Shown: one piece after another, positions 9,509 to 16,402 of the stretch
Layout of the letters: every line of letters starts with the position of its first letter
How positions within the stretch are numbered: the stretch's first letter is position 1
Source: Lentzea albidocapillata subsp. violacea
GTDB lineage: Bacteria; Actinomycetota; Actinomycetes; Mycobacteriales; Pseudonocardiaceae
Length of the DNA: 64,000 nt
Reading direction: 5' to 3'
Assembly (NCBI RefSeq): GCF_900100275.1
Contig: NZ_FNET01000008.1
Coordinates: forward strand, 1 to 64,000
Notes under the pieces: generated by a model
Told to the model about the DNA's origin: nothing
What the model saw: the letters and a program-made list of their open reading frames with translations, nothing else
Database searches by the model: none
Program-made: the position numbers and the translations under genes

Positions 9509-9685
9509 TGCTGTGATCGTCGTCGTTTGCCCCGTGTTTCGACGGTCAGACGGGTGCATCGTGGTCCCGCCTCCGCGTCCTCGTACTGGTTGTACGGGGG
9601 CGCGGGGGCGGGGCCGCGAGGTGCCCTGCTGAGCGCCGAAAGACGCGGCGATCGCCGGCGGTCACAGCACTGCTGTGATCGTCGT
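9509..9685. repeat. 15-bp direct repeat and 17-bp palindrome in the pepA/Rv1211-like gap
   Basis: The sequence tgctgtgatcgtcgt occurs at 9509-9523, just upstream of pepA, and again at 9671-9685. The second copy is one arm of a palindrome tcacagca-c-tgctgtga (9662-9678). The 9463-9766 gap has no credible gene; short open frames there lack family resemblance. The pair could be a binding site for a dimeric regulator with a half-site in the pepA promoter. That function is speculative. Confidence 0.45.
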
Positions 9686-9710
9686 TCGCCCTGGGTGGGA
9701 ACGAAGCGAT

Positions 9711-9739
9711 GCCCCGGTCTCCACTGTGGAAACCGGGGC
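9711..9739 (-). terminator. Hairpin downstream of the Rv1211-like gene
   Basis: gccccggt (9711-9718) pairs with accggggc (9732-9739), and the space between contains tccac-t-gtgga, so the stem is almost continuous. It lies 28 bp beyond the stop of the 55-aa gene on the minus strand. No T-run follows, as is common for actinobacterial terminators, so the terminator call rests on position and stability only. Confidence 0.6.
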
Positions 9740-9766
9740 TCAACACTGCTTCCTCGCCGGGATGCC

Positions 9767-9934
9767 TCAGCCGGCGGCGGCCCTCAGCGCGTCGCCCAAG
9801 GCGCTGGCCTCGTCCGCCGACATCTCGACGACAAGGCGCCCACCACCCTCGAGCGGCACGCGCATGACGATGCCGCGTCCCTCCTTGGTGACCTCGAGGG
9901 GACCGTCGCCGGTCCGGGGCTTCATGGCCGCCAT
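9767..9934 (-). CDS. DUF3117 family small protein (Rv1211-like)
   Basis: A 55-residue cytosolic protein with the pattern MAAMKPRTGDGPLEVTKEGR, then GIVMRVPLEGGGRLVVEM and a short C-terminal helix SADEASALGDALRAAAG. It is recognised as the DUF3117 family, which is almost universal in Actinobacteria and has no assigned function. The ATG at 9934 has a strong GGAGGGAG ribosome site ending about 8 bp upstream. In mycobacteria the orthologue Rv1211 also sits between glgM and tagA, so the position is conserved although several genes intervene here. A hairpin follows the stop. Confidence 0.9.
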   Translation of the reverse strand: MAAMKPRTGDGPLEVTKEGRGIVMRVPLEGGGRLVVEMSADEASALGDALRAAAG

Positions 9935-10200
9935 CGCGTGCTCCCTCCGTCAACATCTTCCCCGTCCGGCCAGGCCGGATCTGCTCCATTCTCCCCTATG
10001 GCGACTCAGGGGCGAAACCGAACCGATCTTTTGGCGAGTCCGGGTGACAGTTGTCGATCTTGGTTTGTGCCTGATCAACACCTGTTTTCGCGACAAGGCA
10101 ACACTTTTGCCACGGTCGGTCGTGTCGCGTCGGTCTTGGCCCTCGACCGCGGCCGTCGCGGTCTGAACGGCCTTGGTCGTGTCGTGACAGACTGGGCCGG
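9935..10200. other. Intergenic region between two divergent starts
   Basis: This 266-bp stretch separates the 55-aa gene (reverse) from the PaaX-type regulator (forward) and should hold both promoters. It contains an AT-richer patch around 10040-10110 (for example ttgtcgatcttggtttgtgcctg) that could carry a promoter, but no -35/-10 pair is clear enough to call. I see no RNA gene or conserved small gene in it. Confidence 0.4.
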
Positions 10201-10998
10201 GTGCGAGCCCGTTCCGCGCTCTTCGACGTCTACGGCGGCCACCTGCGCGAGCGCGGTGGCGCCGCCACCATCGCCGCGCTCGTCCGGTTGCTCGAACCCC
10301 TGGGTTTCGCCGCGCCGGCCGTCCGCACGGCCGTGTCGCGCACCGTGCGGCAGGGCTGGTTGCAGCCGTCCCGGTTGCCTGACGGGCCCGGATATGCCAT
10401 GACACCTCGCGGGGAACGCAGGCTCGACGAGGCCGCCGCCCGCATCTACCGCACCGGGCCGTCCACGTGGGACGGTCGCTGGCACGTGGTGGTGCTGGAG
10501 GAGATGCCGGGCCGCGACTCGCGCGACCACCTGGCGTCGGAGCTGCAACTGCTCGGCTACGGCGCGCTCGGTCCTGTGACGTGGATCGCTCCCCGGCCGT
10601 CCCCGGAGCTGGCAGACGTGCTGGCCGCCGAGGAAGTCGCGGCACGAACTTTTCACGGTTCACACGACGGTGGCGACGCCGAGCTCGCGGCGAAGGCGTG
10701 GGACCTGGCCGAACTGGGCCGCGACTACGCCGCGTTCGTCGCGCACTGGCACGAGAAGGTGTCCGTTGTGGACGAAACGGACGACGCGGCGGCGTTCGCG
10801 GCCTCACAGCAGCTGCTGCACGCGTGGCGCAAGTTCCTGTTCCGCGATCCCGGTCTTCCTGCTGAACTGTTGCCACCGGACTGGCCCGGGCACGCGGCAG
10901 CGTCGTTCTTCGACGAACAGACACTGCGGCTGGCACCGGGCACGAGTCGTTTCGTGGACGAGTGCCTGCGGCCGGTGCGCAACGTTTCCACTGCTTGA
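10201..10998 (+). CDS. PaaX-family transcriptional regulator
   Basis: A 265-residue protein with the PaaX layout. An N-terminal winged helix (SALFDVYGGHLRERGG, then FAAPAVRTAVSRTVRQGWL) is followed by the PaaX C-terminal domain (TWDGRWHVVVLEE, and later FLFRDPGLPAELLPPDWPG). In E. coli PaaX represses phenylacetate degradation and is released by phenylacetyl-CoA. The GTG at 10201 gives exactly the family N-terminus. The enoyl-CoA hydratase gene starts 11 bp downstream on the same strand, so the two are probably an operon in which the regulator responds to an aromatic or acyl-CoA ligand; that ligand is inference. Confidence 0.9.
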   Translation: MRARSALFDVYGGHLRERGGAATIAALVRLLEPLGFAAPAVRTAVSRTVRQGWLQPSRLPDGPGYAMTPRGERRLDEAAARIYRTGPSTWDGRWHVVVLEEMPGRDSRDHLASELQLLGYGALGPVTWIAPRPSPELADVLAAEEVAARTFHGSHDGGDAELAAKAWDLAELGRDYAAFVAHWHEKVSVVDETDDAAAFAASQQLLHAWRKFLFRDPGLPAELLPPDWPGHAAASFFDEQTLRLAPGTSRFVDECLRPVRNVSTA

Positions 10999-11008
10999 TG
11001 GAGGTCCA

Positions 11009-11794
11009 GTGTCCGAGCTCCTCGTCGACGACGCCGATGGTGTGCGCACGCTCACGTTCAACCGCCCCGAGTCGTTCAACGCCTTCACCGTCACGCTGAA
11101 GGTGGCGTTCCTCGCCGCGCTGAAGGAGGCGGCGGCGGACGAGTCGGTGCGCGCGGTGGTGATCACGGGTGCGGGCAGGGCGTTCTGCGCGGGCCAGGAC
11201 CTCAAGGAGCACATCGGCCTGCTGCAGGCCGGTGATCCGGCGCCGCTGCACACCGTCGAGAAGCACTACAACCCGATCGTGCGCGAGCTGATCGGCATGC
11301 CGAAGCCGGTGATCGCCGCGGTCAACGGCAGCGCGGCCGGTGCGGGCGCCTCGTTCGCCTACGCCGCGGACCTGCGCATCGCGGGCACGTCCGCGAAGTT
11401 CCTGATGGCCTTCGCGAACGTAGGCCTGACGGCGGACTCCGGCGCGTCCTACACGCTGCCGCGGCTGATCGGCCACGGCCGCGCGATGGAGATGATGCTG
11501 CTCGCCCAGCCCGTCGGCGCCGAGGAGGCGTTGCGGGTCGGCATGGTCAACCAGGTCGTGCCGGACGCCGAACTGCTGTCCACCGCGCACCTGCTGGCCG
11601 CTCGACTGGCAGCCGGGCCCACGACCGCGTACGCGAAGATCAAGGAAGCGCTGGCCGCGGCGGCGGACGGGACGCTGGAGGACGCGCTGGAGGCCGAGCG
11701 GCGCACCCAGGCCGACTGCGGCGCGACCGAGGACCACCGCGAGGCGGTCGACGCGTTCGTGAACAAGCGGGCGCCGAAGTTCATCGGGCGGTAG
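11009..11794 (+). CDS. Enoyl-CoA hydratase/isomerase, PaaG-like
   Basis: A 261-residue crotonase-fold enzyme. Oxyanion-hole segments are visible at GAGRAFCAGQDLKEH and NGSAAGAGASFAYAADLRIA. GLTADSGASYTLPRLIG carries an Asp in the place of the PaaG catalytic acid, while the two Glu residues of a classical hydratase are absent, so the isomerase (ring-opening oxepin-CoA forming, PaaG-type) activity is more likely than hydration. The GTG start at 11009 has GGAGG about 5 bp upstream. Directly after a PaaX regulator it fits aromatic acyl-CoA catabolism, but no other paa genes are in the window, so it may act on another acyl-CoA. Confidence 0.85.
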   Translation: MSELLVDDADGVRTLTFNRPESFNAFTVTLKVAFLAALKEAAADESVRAVVITGAGRAFCAGQDLKEHIGLLQAGDPAPLHTVEKHYNPIVRELIGMPKPVIAAVNGSAAGAGASFAYAADLRIAGTSAKFLMAFANVGLTADSGASYTLPRLIGHGRAMEMMLLAQPVGAEEALRVGMVNQVVPDAELLSTAHLLAARLAAGPTTAYAKIKEALAAAADGTLEDALEAERRTQADCGATEDHREAVDAFVNKRAPKFIGR

Positions 11795-11805
11795 CCCGCC
11801 ATCGG

Positions 11806-11835
11806 TCCGCGCCGCCGCCTTCAGCGCGGCGCGGA
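11806..11835. terminator. Bidirectional hairpin between convergent genes
   Basis: tccgcgccg (11806-11814) pairs with cggcgcgga (11827-11835), a 9-bp GC stem with a 12-nt loop. It sits in the short gap between the enoyl-CoA hydratase gene (ends 11794) and the reverse DUF6221-like gene (ends 11838), so it can serve both strands. Confidence 0.6.
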
Positions 11836-11837
11836 TC

Positions 11838-12224
11838 TCACTTCGTCACGTCGGAACCACGGGTGTACCCGGACGCCAGGTCGATCACCGTCTCAACGGC
11901 GAGAACGACCGCCGCCGCCTCCGGATCACCGTCCAGCAGACCGGGATCACCGTAGTTCGAAAGGTCTCGGGCGCCGATCACGTCCTCACACCTCGACACG
12001 ATCAGGCGGTCCTTGACGCACCGGATGACGACCGTCATCGGGTCGTGCCACGCCGCATGGCGCGCATTGCCCTCGTTCTCGAAGTTGCCCACCACCTCGC
12101 CCGCTCTGCTCGCGACCCGATGGCCGACCGCGGCCCACTGGATCGGGGCCGTCTCGCGGGCGATGTCCTCGACGTTCTTGATCTCAGCTCGAAGCCGCAC
12201 GATCAGTGCGTGGATGTCGGTCAT
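11838..12224 (-). CDS. Small conserved protein, DUF6221-like
   Basis: A 128-residue cytosolic protein of unknown function: an N-terminal helix (MTDIHALIVRLRAEIKNVEDIARE), a middle part HAAWHDPMTVVIRCVKDRLIV and a hydrophobic C-terminal helix. The HDP followed by a basic helix resembles the DUF6221 family of actinomycetes; this is a pattern judgement, not a search. The ATG at 12224 overlaps the tagA stop in an ATGA box, so it is translationally coupled as the last gene of the padR-to-tagA operon. It ends 4 bp from the hairpin shared with the convergent gene. Confidence 0.7.
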   Translation of the reverse strand: MTDIHALIVRLRAEIKNVEDIARETAPIQWAAVGHRVASRAGEVVGNFENEGNARHAAWHDPMTVVIRCVKDRLIVSRCEDVIGARDLSNYGDPGLLDGDPEAAAVVLAVETVIDLASGYTRGSDVTK

Positions 12225-12787
12225 GACCGACCAGCTGAAGTGGTCGAAGGCTGGGCACGGAAGCACGTCGCGATGTGATCGTCGACCATGCCGGTCGCCT
12301 GCATCAGCGCGTAGCACGTGGTGGGGCCGAGGAACTTGAAGCCGCGCTTCTTCAGTTCCCTGGCCATCGCCCTGGACTCGTCCGTGATCGCCGGCACGTC
12401 CGCGAACGTGGCGGGCCGCACGTGGCCGGTGGGCGCGAACGACCACAGCAGCGCGTCCAGGTCGACGCCCTCCGAGACGATCAGCCGCGCGTTGTGGATC
12501 GCGGCGTCGATCTTCAGCCGGTTCCGGACGATGCCCGCGTCGGCCATCAGGCGTTCTACGTCGGCGGGGCCGAACTCCGCTACCAGCACCGGGTCGAAGC
12601 CGCCGAACGCCGCGCGGAACGCCTGCCGCTTGCGCAGGATCGTGATCCACGACAGCCCGGACTGGAACGCCTCCAGCGACATCCGCTCGTAGAGCTCGGG
12701 CGTGCCGTGCAGCTCCACGCCCCACTCGGTGTCGTGGTACTCGGCGTAGTCCGGGGTCGAGTCGCCCCAGGGACAACGGGAGATCAC
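12221..12787 (-). CDS. tagA: DNA-3-methyladenine glycosylase I
   Basis: Removes 3-methyladenine from DNA, starting base-excision repair of alkylation damage. The 188-residue protein is full length. RCPWGDSTPDYAEYHDTEWG at the N-terminus supplies the zinc Cys and His and the substrate-binding pocket. EAFQSGLSWITILRKR carries the catalytic-pocket Glu, and KKRGFKFLGPTTCYALMQATGMVDDHIATC ends with the C-terminal His and Cys zinc ligands. The GTG at 12787 has GGAGGAG upstream and overlaps the SRPBCC gene stop by 4 bases. The orthologue in M. tuberculosis, Rv1210, has the same neighbours. Confidence 0.95.
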   Translation of the reverse strand: MISRCPWGDSTPDYAEYHDTEWGVELHGTPELYERMSLEAFQSGLSWITILRKRQAFRAAFGGFDPVLVAEFGPADVERLMADAGIVRNRLKIDAAIHNARLIVSEGVDLDALLWSFAPTGHVRPATFADVPAITDESRAMARELKKRGFKFLGPTTCYALMQATGMVDDHIATCFRAQPSTTSAGRS

Positions 12788-13185
12788 CGGTACTCCTCCG
12801 CGAAACGAGCGAACCGCTGCAGCGAACGGCGCAGCATCAGCACGAACAGCGGCTTCACCAACGGGTAGAAGAACGGCACGTCGAGGCGTTCCGTCCACAC
12901 GAAACGGCTGCCGCGCACCGCAAACACGGCGGTGCCACGAACCACACGACCCAGGTGCACGACCTCGACGGCGTGCGGCGGGTCCCAGCGGGTGATCCGC
13001 ATGCGGTCGCTGACGCCGAACGTCACGGCGTCGATCTCGCTGCCGACCGACCTCCCGTCACCCTCGACGACGGAAACGCGCGTGCCGAACACCCACTCCG
13101 ACTGGCGTTCCCAGTCGGTCATGGCGCGGAAGATCGTGTCCGGCGGCGCCGCGACCTGGACGGTCAGCTCAAGCTCGGTGCTCAC
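12784..13185 (-). CDS. SRPBCC (START-like) family protein
   Basis: A 133-residue protein that fits the helix-grip fold of the polyketide cyclase/SRPBCC superfamily. It begins with a beta-strand and ligand-gating helix (LELTVQVAAPPDTIFRAMTDWERQSEWV), continues with central strands (GSEIDAVTFGVSDRMRITRWDPPHAVEVVH) and ends in a long C-terminal helix (VLMLRRSLQRFARFAEEYR). Such proteins bind hydrophobic ligands; the ligand here is unknown. It overlaps the DivIVA-like gene by 17 bp upstream and tagA by 4 bases downstream, so it is translated as part of one compact operon. Confidence 0.82.
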   Translation of the reverse strand: MSTELELTVQVAAPPDTIFRAMTDWERQSEWVFGTRVSVVEGDGRSVGSEIDAVTFGVSDRMRITRWDPPHAVEVVHLGRVVRGTAVFAVRGSRFVWTERLDVPFFYPLVKPLFVLMLRRSLQRFARFAEEYR

Positions 13186-13477
13186 AGCTCTCCAGCTCCT
13201 CGAGCTCGCGCACGCGCGCCCGCAACGTCTCTACCTCGGTCGCGAGCCGCTGCAACGCCCAGTCGACCTCGGTCATCTTGTAACCGCGGAAGACCTGCTG
13301 GAACTTCAGCTCGCGGACGTCGTCCTCGGTGATGTCGTCGGAGGGCAGCCGCGTGGGCGACGCTCCGGGCGGCAGCGGCGCGAGTTCCTCGCCGCGCCCG
13401 AACACCAACGCCGCGAGCAGGAACACCACGGCCGCGACGGCGATCATCACGATCAGGTAGATCAGGGCGTTGTTCAC
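13169..13477 (-). CDS. DivIVA-domain small membrane protein (Rv1209-like)
   Basis: A 102-residue protein with one N-terminal transmembrane helix (NALIYLIVMIAVAAVVFLLAAL) and a cytoplasmic part. That part holds a DivIVA-type segment (ITEDDVRELKFQQVFRGYKMTEVD) and then a coiled coil (ALQRLATEVETLRARVRELEEL). DivIVA/Wag31 domains bind curved membrane at poles and septa in actinobacteria, so a role in envelope growth or positioning is plausible. The GTG at 13477 overlaps the preceding gene's TGA by 4 bases. It corresponds in position to Rv1209, between gpgS and tagA in mycobacteria, where no HAAS/PadR pair is known to me. Confidence 0.85.
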   Translation of the reverse strand: MNNALIYLIVMIAVAAVVFLLAALVFGRGEELAPLPPGASPTRLPSDDITEDDVRELKFQQVFRGYKMTEVDWALQRLATEVETLRARVRELEELESCEHRA

Positions 13478-14166
13478 ACGACGATCGTGGCACAGCTCAG
13501 GCAGCGGCGAGCGAGCAGACCGAGCCGGACGATCACGATCCAGGTGATCGCGGTCGCGACGACCATCGGCGACGACTGCACCAGCCGGGACGCGTCGAGG
13601 TGCGCGGTCGCCAGGATGATCGAGATGTTGCCGAGCAGCACCACGCCGACGGCGACGATCGCGATGGCCGCACCGATCCTGGCGAGCAGTTTCGTGTCGT
13701 ATCCGCGGGCCAGGAACCGGCCGAGGATCAACGCCACCAGCGCCACGCCGGACGCGGCGCCGCTGGTCAGGTCGTTGGCCTTGGCGATGAACAGGTACCA
13801 GGCCGGCGGCATCGTGGCGAAGTCCTGCCACGGCCCGATGAGCAGCATCCGGCCGTACTCCCACGCCATGTGCATCAGCGGCAGCACGATCGCGAGCCAG
13901 ACGAGCGTGCGCGTGCCGTACGCGACGGCCAGTTCGGCCTGGTACTCGTTCGCGATCTCGCGCACCGGCCCGAACTCCTCGACCGCGCGCTCCTGGGCCT
14001 CGCGCTCGGTGAGACCGCGGTCCACGTGCGCCTCGGTGGCGTCGGTGAGGCTGTCACGGGTCTCGGTGAGCAGGTCGCGGACTTGCTTCTTCGAGCCCTG
14101 CAACCGCGACCCGAGATCGGTCACGTACCTGTCGATCACGTCCTCGCCGGTCAGGACTGCGCCCAC
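13474..14166 (-). CDS. HAAS-domain integral membrane protein (PadR partner)
   Basis: A 230-residue protein. Residues 1-70 are a soluble helical domain (VIDRYVTDLGSRLQGS, then LTEREAQERAVEEFGPVREIA), the pattern of the HAAS / permease-prefix domain. Four to five hydrophobic helices follow, ending in an Arg-rich tail. HAAS-domain membrane proteins are typically encoded directly after a PadR regulator and are thought to transmit signals or modulate transport; the mechanism is unknown. The GTG at 14166 overlaps the padR stop by 16 bp, and its TGA overlaps the DivIVA-like start, so all are one transcript. Confidence 0.82.
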   Translation of the reverse strand: MGAVLTGEDVIDRYVTDLGSRLQGSKKQVRDLLTETRDSLTDATEAHVDRGLTEREAQERAVEEFGPVREIANEYQAELAVAYGTRTLVWLAIVLPLMHMAWEYGRMLLIGPWQDFATMPPAWYLFIAKANDLTSGAASGVALVALILGRFLARGYDTKLLARIGAAIAIVAVGVVLLGNISIILATAHLDASRLVQSSPMVVATAITWIVIVRLGLLARRCLSCATIVV

Positions 14167-14486
14167 TTGCCACCTCCCAGCACTCCGTCGATCACCGTCG
14201 TGAACTCGCGCCACGCGTCGCGTTCGGCGTTCAACGCGCGCTGCCCCGCCTGCGTGAGCTTGTACGTGCGGCGCTTGCGGCCGCCGACCGTGCTCCAGTC
14301 ACTGCTGACGTGCCCGGCCCGTTCGAGCCTGCGCAGCGCCGGGTAGACCGTGCCCGTCGGGAGGTCCAGCGCACCCCCGCTGCCCTGCTGCAACGCTTCG
14401 ATGATCGCGTAGCCGTGCAGCTGCTCGCCGTCGAGCGTGGCCAGCAGCAACGCGTCGAGGTGGCCGCGTAGCGCGTCGGGCTTCAT
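14151..14486 (-). CDS. PadR-family transcriptional regulator
   Basis: A 111-residue PadR regulator of the short type: DALLLATLDGEQLHGYAIIEALQQGSG (winged-helix entry with the conserved HGY), LPTGTVYPALRRLERAGHVSSDW (recognition helix and wing) and a C-terminal dimerisation helix. It heads a six-gene reverse operon. It lies divergent from cydA with 132 bp between the starts, so it could autoregulate and possibly influence cyd expression. The signal is unknown; PadR/HAAS pairs often react to membrane-active compounds. Confidence 0.92.
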   Translation of the reverse strand: MKPDALRGHLDALLLATLDGEQLHGYAIIEALQQGSGGALDLPTGTVYPALRRLERAGHVSSDWSTVGGRKRRTYKLTQAGQRALNAERDAWREFTTVIDGVLGGGKWAQS

Positions 14487-14618
14487 GGGTAGCGACTCTA
14501 CTGATCCGGGCCCTGCGAGTGGTCCCTGAAATCTTCCGTCAGGGTCAGCCCTGAGATCCCCCTGAGATGCGCTTTCGGGCCTTAATAAGTAGGCGAGCTA
14601 CACATACCGTCCCTACCC

Positions 14619-15779
14619 ATGAGCGCAGTAGACCTCGCCCGGCTCCAGTTCGCGACGACCACGTCGTTCCACTTCCTGTTCGTGCTGCTCACGCTGGGCC
14701 TGGTCACCCTGCTCGTGGTCATGCAGACGAGGTTCACGATCACCGGCGCGCCCGTGCACGAGCGGATGACGCGGTTCTGGGGCCGGATCTACGTGATCAA
14801 CTACGCGCTGGGGATCGTCACCGGCATCGTGATGGAGTTCCAGTTCGGACTCAACTGGTCCGGGCTCGCGACCTACGCCGGTGACGTGTTCGGCGCGCCG
14901 CTCGCGATGGAGACGCTGATCGCGTTCTTCCTGGAGTCGACGTTCCTCGGGTTGTGGATCTTCGGCTGGGGCCGGCTCAACCGCTGGCTGCACCTGGCGC
15001 TGCTGTACCTGACGGCGCTGACCGCGTTCGCGTCGGCGTTCTGGATCATGGCGGCGAACGGGTTCCTGCAGCACCCCGTCGGCTACCGGGTCGACGGGAA
15101 CGTGTTGCGGCTGGACGACTTCGGCGCGTTGCTGACCAACCCGACCTTCACCTCGGCGCTGACGCACGTGGTCTTCGCGGCGATCACGGTCGGCGGCGTG
15201 TTCATGACCGGGGTGTCGGCGTACCACTTCATCAAGCGGACGCCCGAGGTCGACTTCTTCCGGCGCTCGTTGCGGATGGGCGTGGTCACCACGGCGCTGG
15301 CCACTCCGGCGTTGATCGGGGCAGGGTTCGCGCAGTTCCCGGTGATCGCGAAGTTCCAGCCGGACAAGACCGAGGCGGCGCCGTGGATCGGCGCACCGCT
15401 CGGGTTCATGATCCTCATCGGGATGGGGCTGACGATGGTCAGCTGGCTCACGCTGCCGTTGCTCGTGAAGGACGCCGTGATCCGGATGCGTTTTCCGTTG
15501 TACCTCATGGTGATCGGCATCCCGTTCCCCTTCGTCGCGGCCATCTTCGGGTGGATGTTCCGGGAGATCGGGCGGCAGCCGTGGCTGGTCTACGGCCTGC
15601 TGCGCACCGAGGACGCGGTGTCCCATGTGGACGCTTCGCAGATCCTGTTGTCGCTCATCGTGTTCACGTTCCTGTTCCTGGTGCTGGCGTGCGTCGACTG
15701 GGTGTTGATCGCACGTGCGGTCCGCCGTGGTCCGGACGTGGCGCCCGCTCCCGTTTCGCCGATGGTGGTGACGCTCTGA
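14619..15779 (+). CDS. cydA: Cytochrome bd quinol oxidase subunit I, short-Q-loop form
   Basis: Haem-bearing subunit of the bd-type terminal oxidase in the cytoplasmic membrane. The 386 residues are shorter than the usual 440-520. Conserved features are LARLQFATTTSFHFLFV (haem b595 ligand His18), MET...FFLEST (Glu98 and Glu106 of the proton/haem path), LTHVVFAA (haem b558 His) and GWMFREIGRQPW. The periplasmic quinol-binding Q-loop is nearly gone: after QPDKTEAAPWIG the next helix begins at once, and the usual QPxKxAAxE motif is incomplete. The ATG at 14619 fits the family N-terminus, but no clear ribosome site precedes it. It overlaps cydB by one base (TGATG). Confidence 0.9.
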   Translation: MSAVDLARLQFATTTSFHFLFVLLTLGLVTLLVVMQTRFTITGAPVHERMTRFWGRIYVINYALGIVTGIVMEFQFGLNWSGLATYAGDVFGAPLAMETLIAFFLESTFLGLWIFGWGRLNRWLHLALLYLTALTAFASAFWIMAANGFLQHPVGYRVDGNVLRLDDFGALLTNPTFTSALTHVVFAAITVGGVFMTGVSAYHFIKRTPEVDFFRRSLRMGVVTTALATPALIGAGFAQFPVIAKFQPDKTEAAPWIGAPLGFMILIGMGLTMVSWLTLPLLVKDAVIRMRFPLYLMVIGIPFPFVAAIFGWMFREIGRQPWLVYGLLRTEDAVSHVDASQILLSLIVFTFLFLVLACVDWVLIARAVRRGPDVAPAPVSPMVVTL

Positions 15780-16402
15780 TGGAAACTCTCTGGCTGACCG
15801 TGCTCGGTGTTCTCACCGTCGGGTACTTCGCTCTGGCCGGCTTCGACTACGGCACCGGACTTCTGCTGCCGTTCCGCGGACGCGAGGTCTCCCTGCGGCG
15901 GATGAACCCGTTCTTCCTGGGCAACGAGGTGTGGCTGGTCGCCGCGATCGGCGTGCTGTTCGCGGCCTTCCCGCGGCTCGAAGGCGAACTGCTGTCCGGC
16001 GCGCACAGCACGTTCACGCTGGTCCTGGCCGGGCTGGTGCTGTTCATGGCGGCCGTGCAACTGCGGCTGTGGTGGTGGCTGGTGTTCACGGGCGCGCTGA
16101 TGGTGTCCGTGGGCTGGGGGCTGTTCCTGGCGCACCTGCTGCACGCCCCCTGGCCCGTCGCATTCGTCATGCCGGTGCTGTTCGCGGTGCACGGCTGGGT
16201 GTTCCAGACCCGGCGCTGGAAGCTGTTCCCCGTCACCGCGCTGCTCTGCGCGCTGCCGATCCCGCTGGCGTTCAGCTCGATCGACGTCACCGGCCTCATG
16301 GCGCACGACGACACTCTCGGCCTGCTCGCGTGGGTCGCGATCCCGATCATCCCGCTGGTGGTGCTGGTGCAATGGTCGATCGTCGCCATCTCCTCGCGCT
16401 GA
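15779..16402 (+). CDS. cydB: Cytochrome bd oxidase subunit II, strongly shortened
   Basis: Recognised from its N-terminus, VLTVGYFALAGFDYGTGLLLP, followed by FFLGNEVWLVAAIGVLFAAFP; both are hallmarks of CydB. The protein is only 207 residues with about six helices, against about 335-380 residues and eight to nine helices normally. There is no frameshift or stop: it ends normally at SIVAISSR. The loop between the first two helices is also reduced. CydB normally stabilises CydA without binding haem in some species; whether this half-size form still does so is unknown. It overlaps cydA by one base and cydD by 31 bp. Confidence 0.85.
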   Translation: METLWLTVLGVLTVGYFALAGFDYGTGLLLPFRGREVSLRRMNPFFLGNEVWLVAAIGVLFAAFPRLEGELLSGAHSTFTLVLAGLVLFMAAVQLRLWWWLVFTGALMVSVGWGLFLAHLLHAPWPVAFVMPVLFAVHGWVFQTRRWKLFPVTALLCALPIPLAFSSIDVTGLMAHDDTLGLLAWVAIPIIPLVVLVQWSIVAISSR

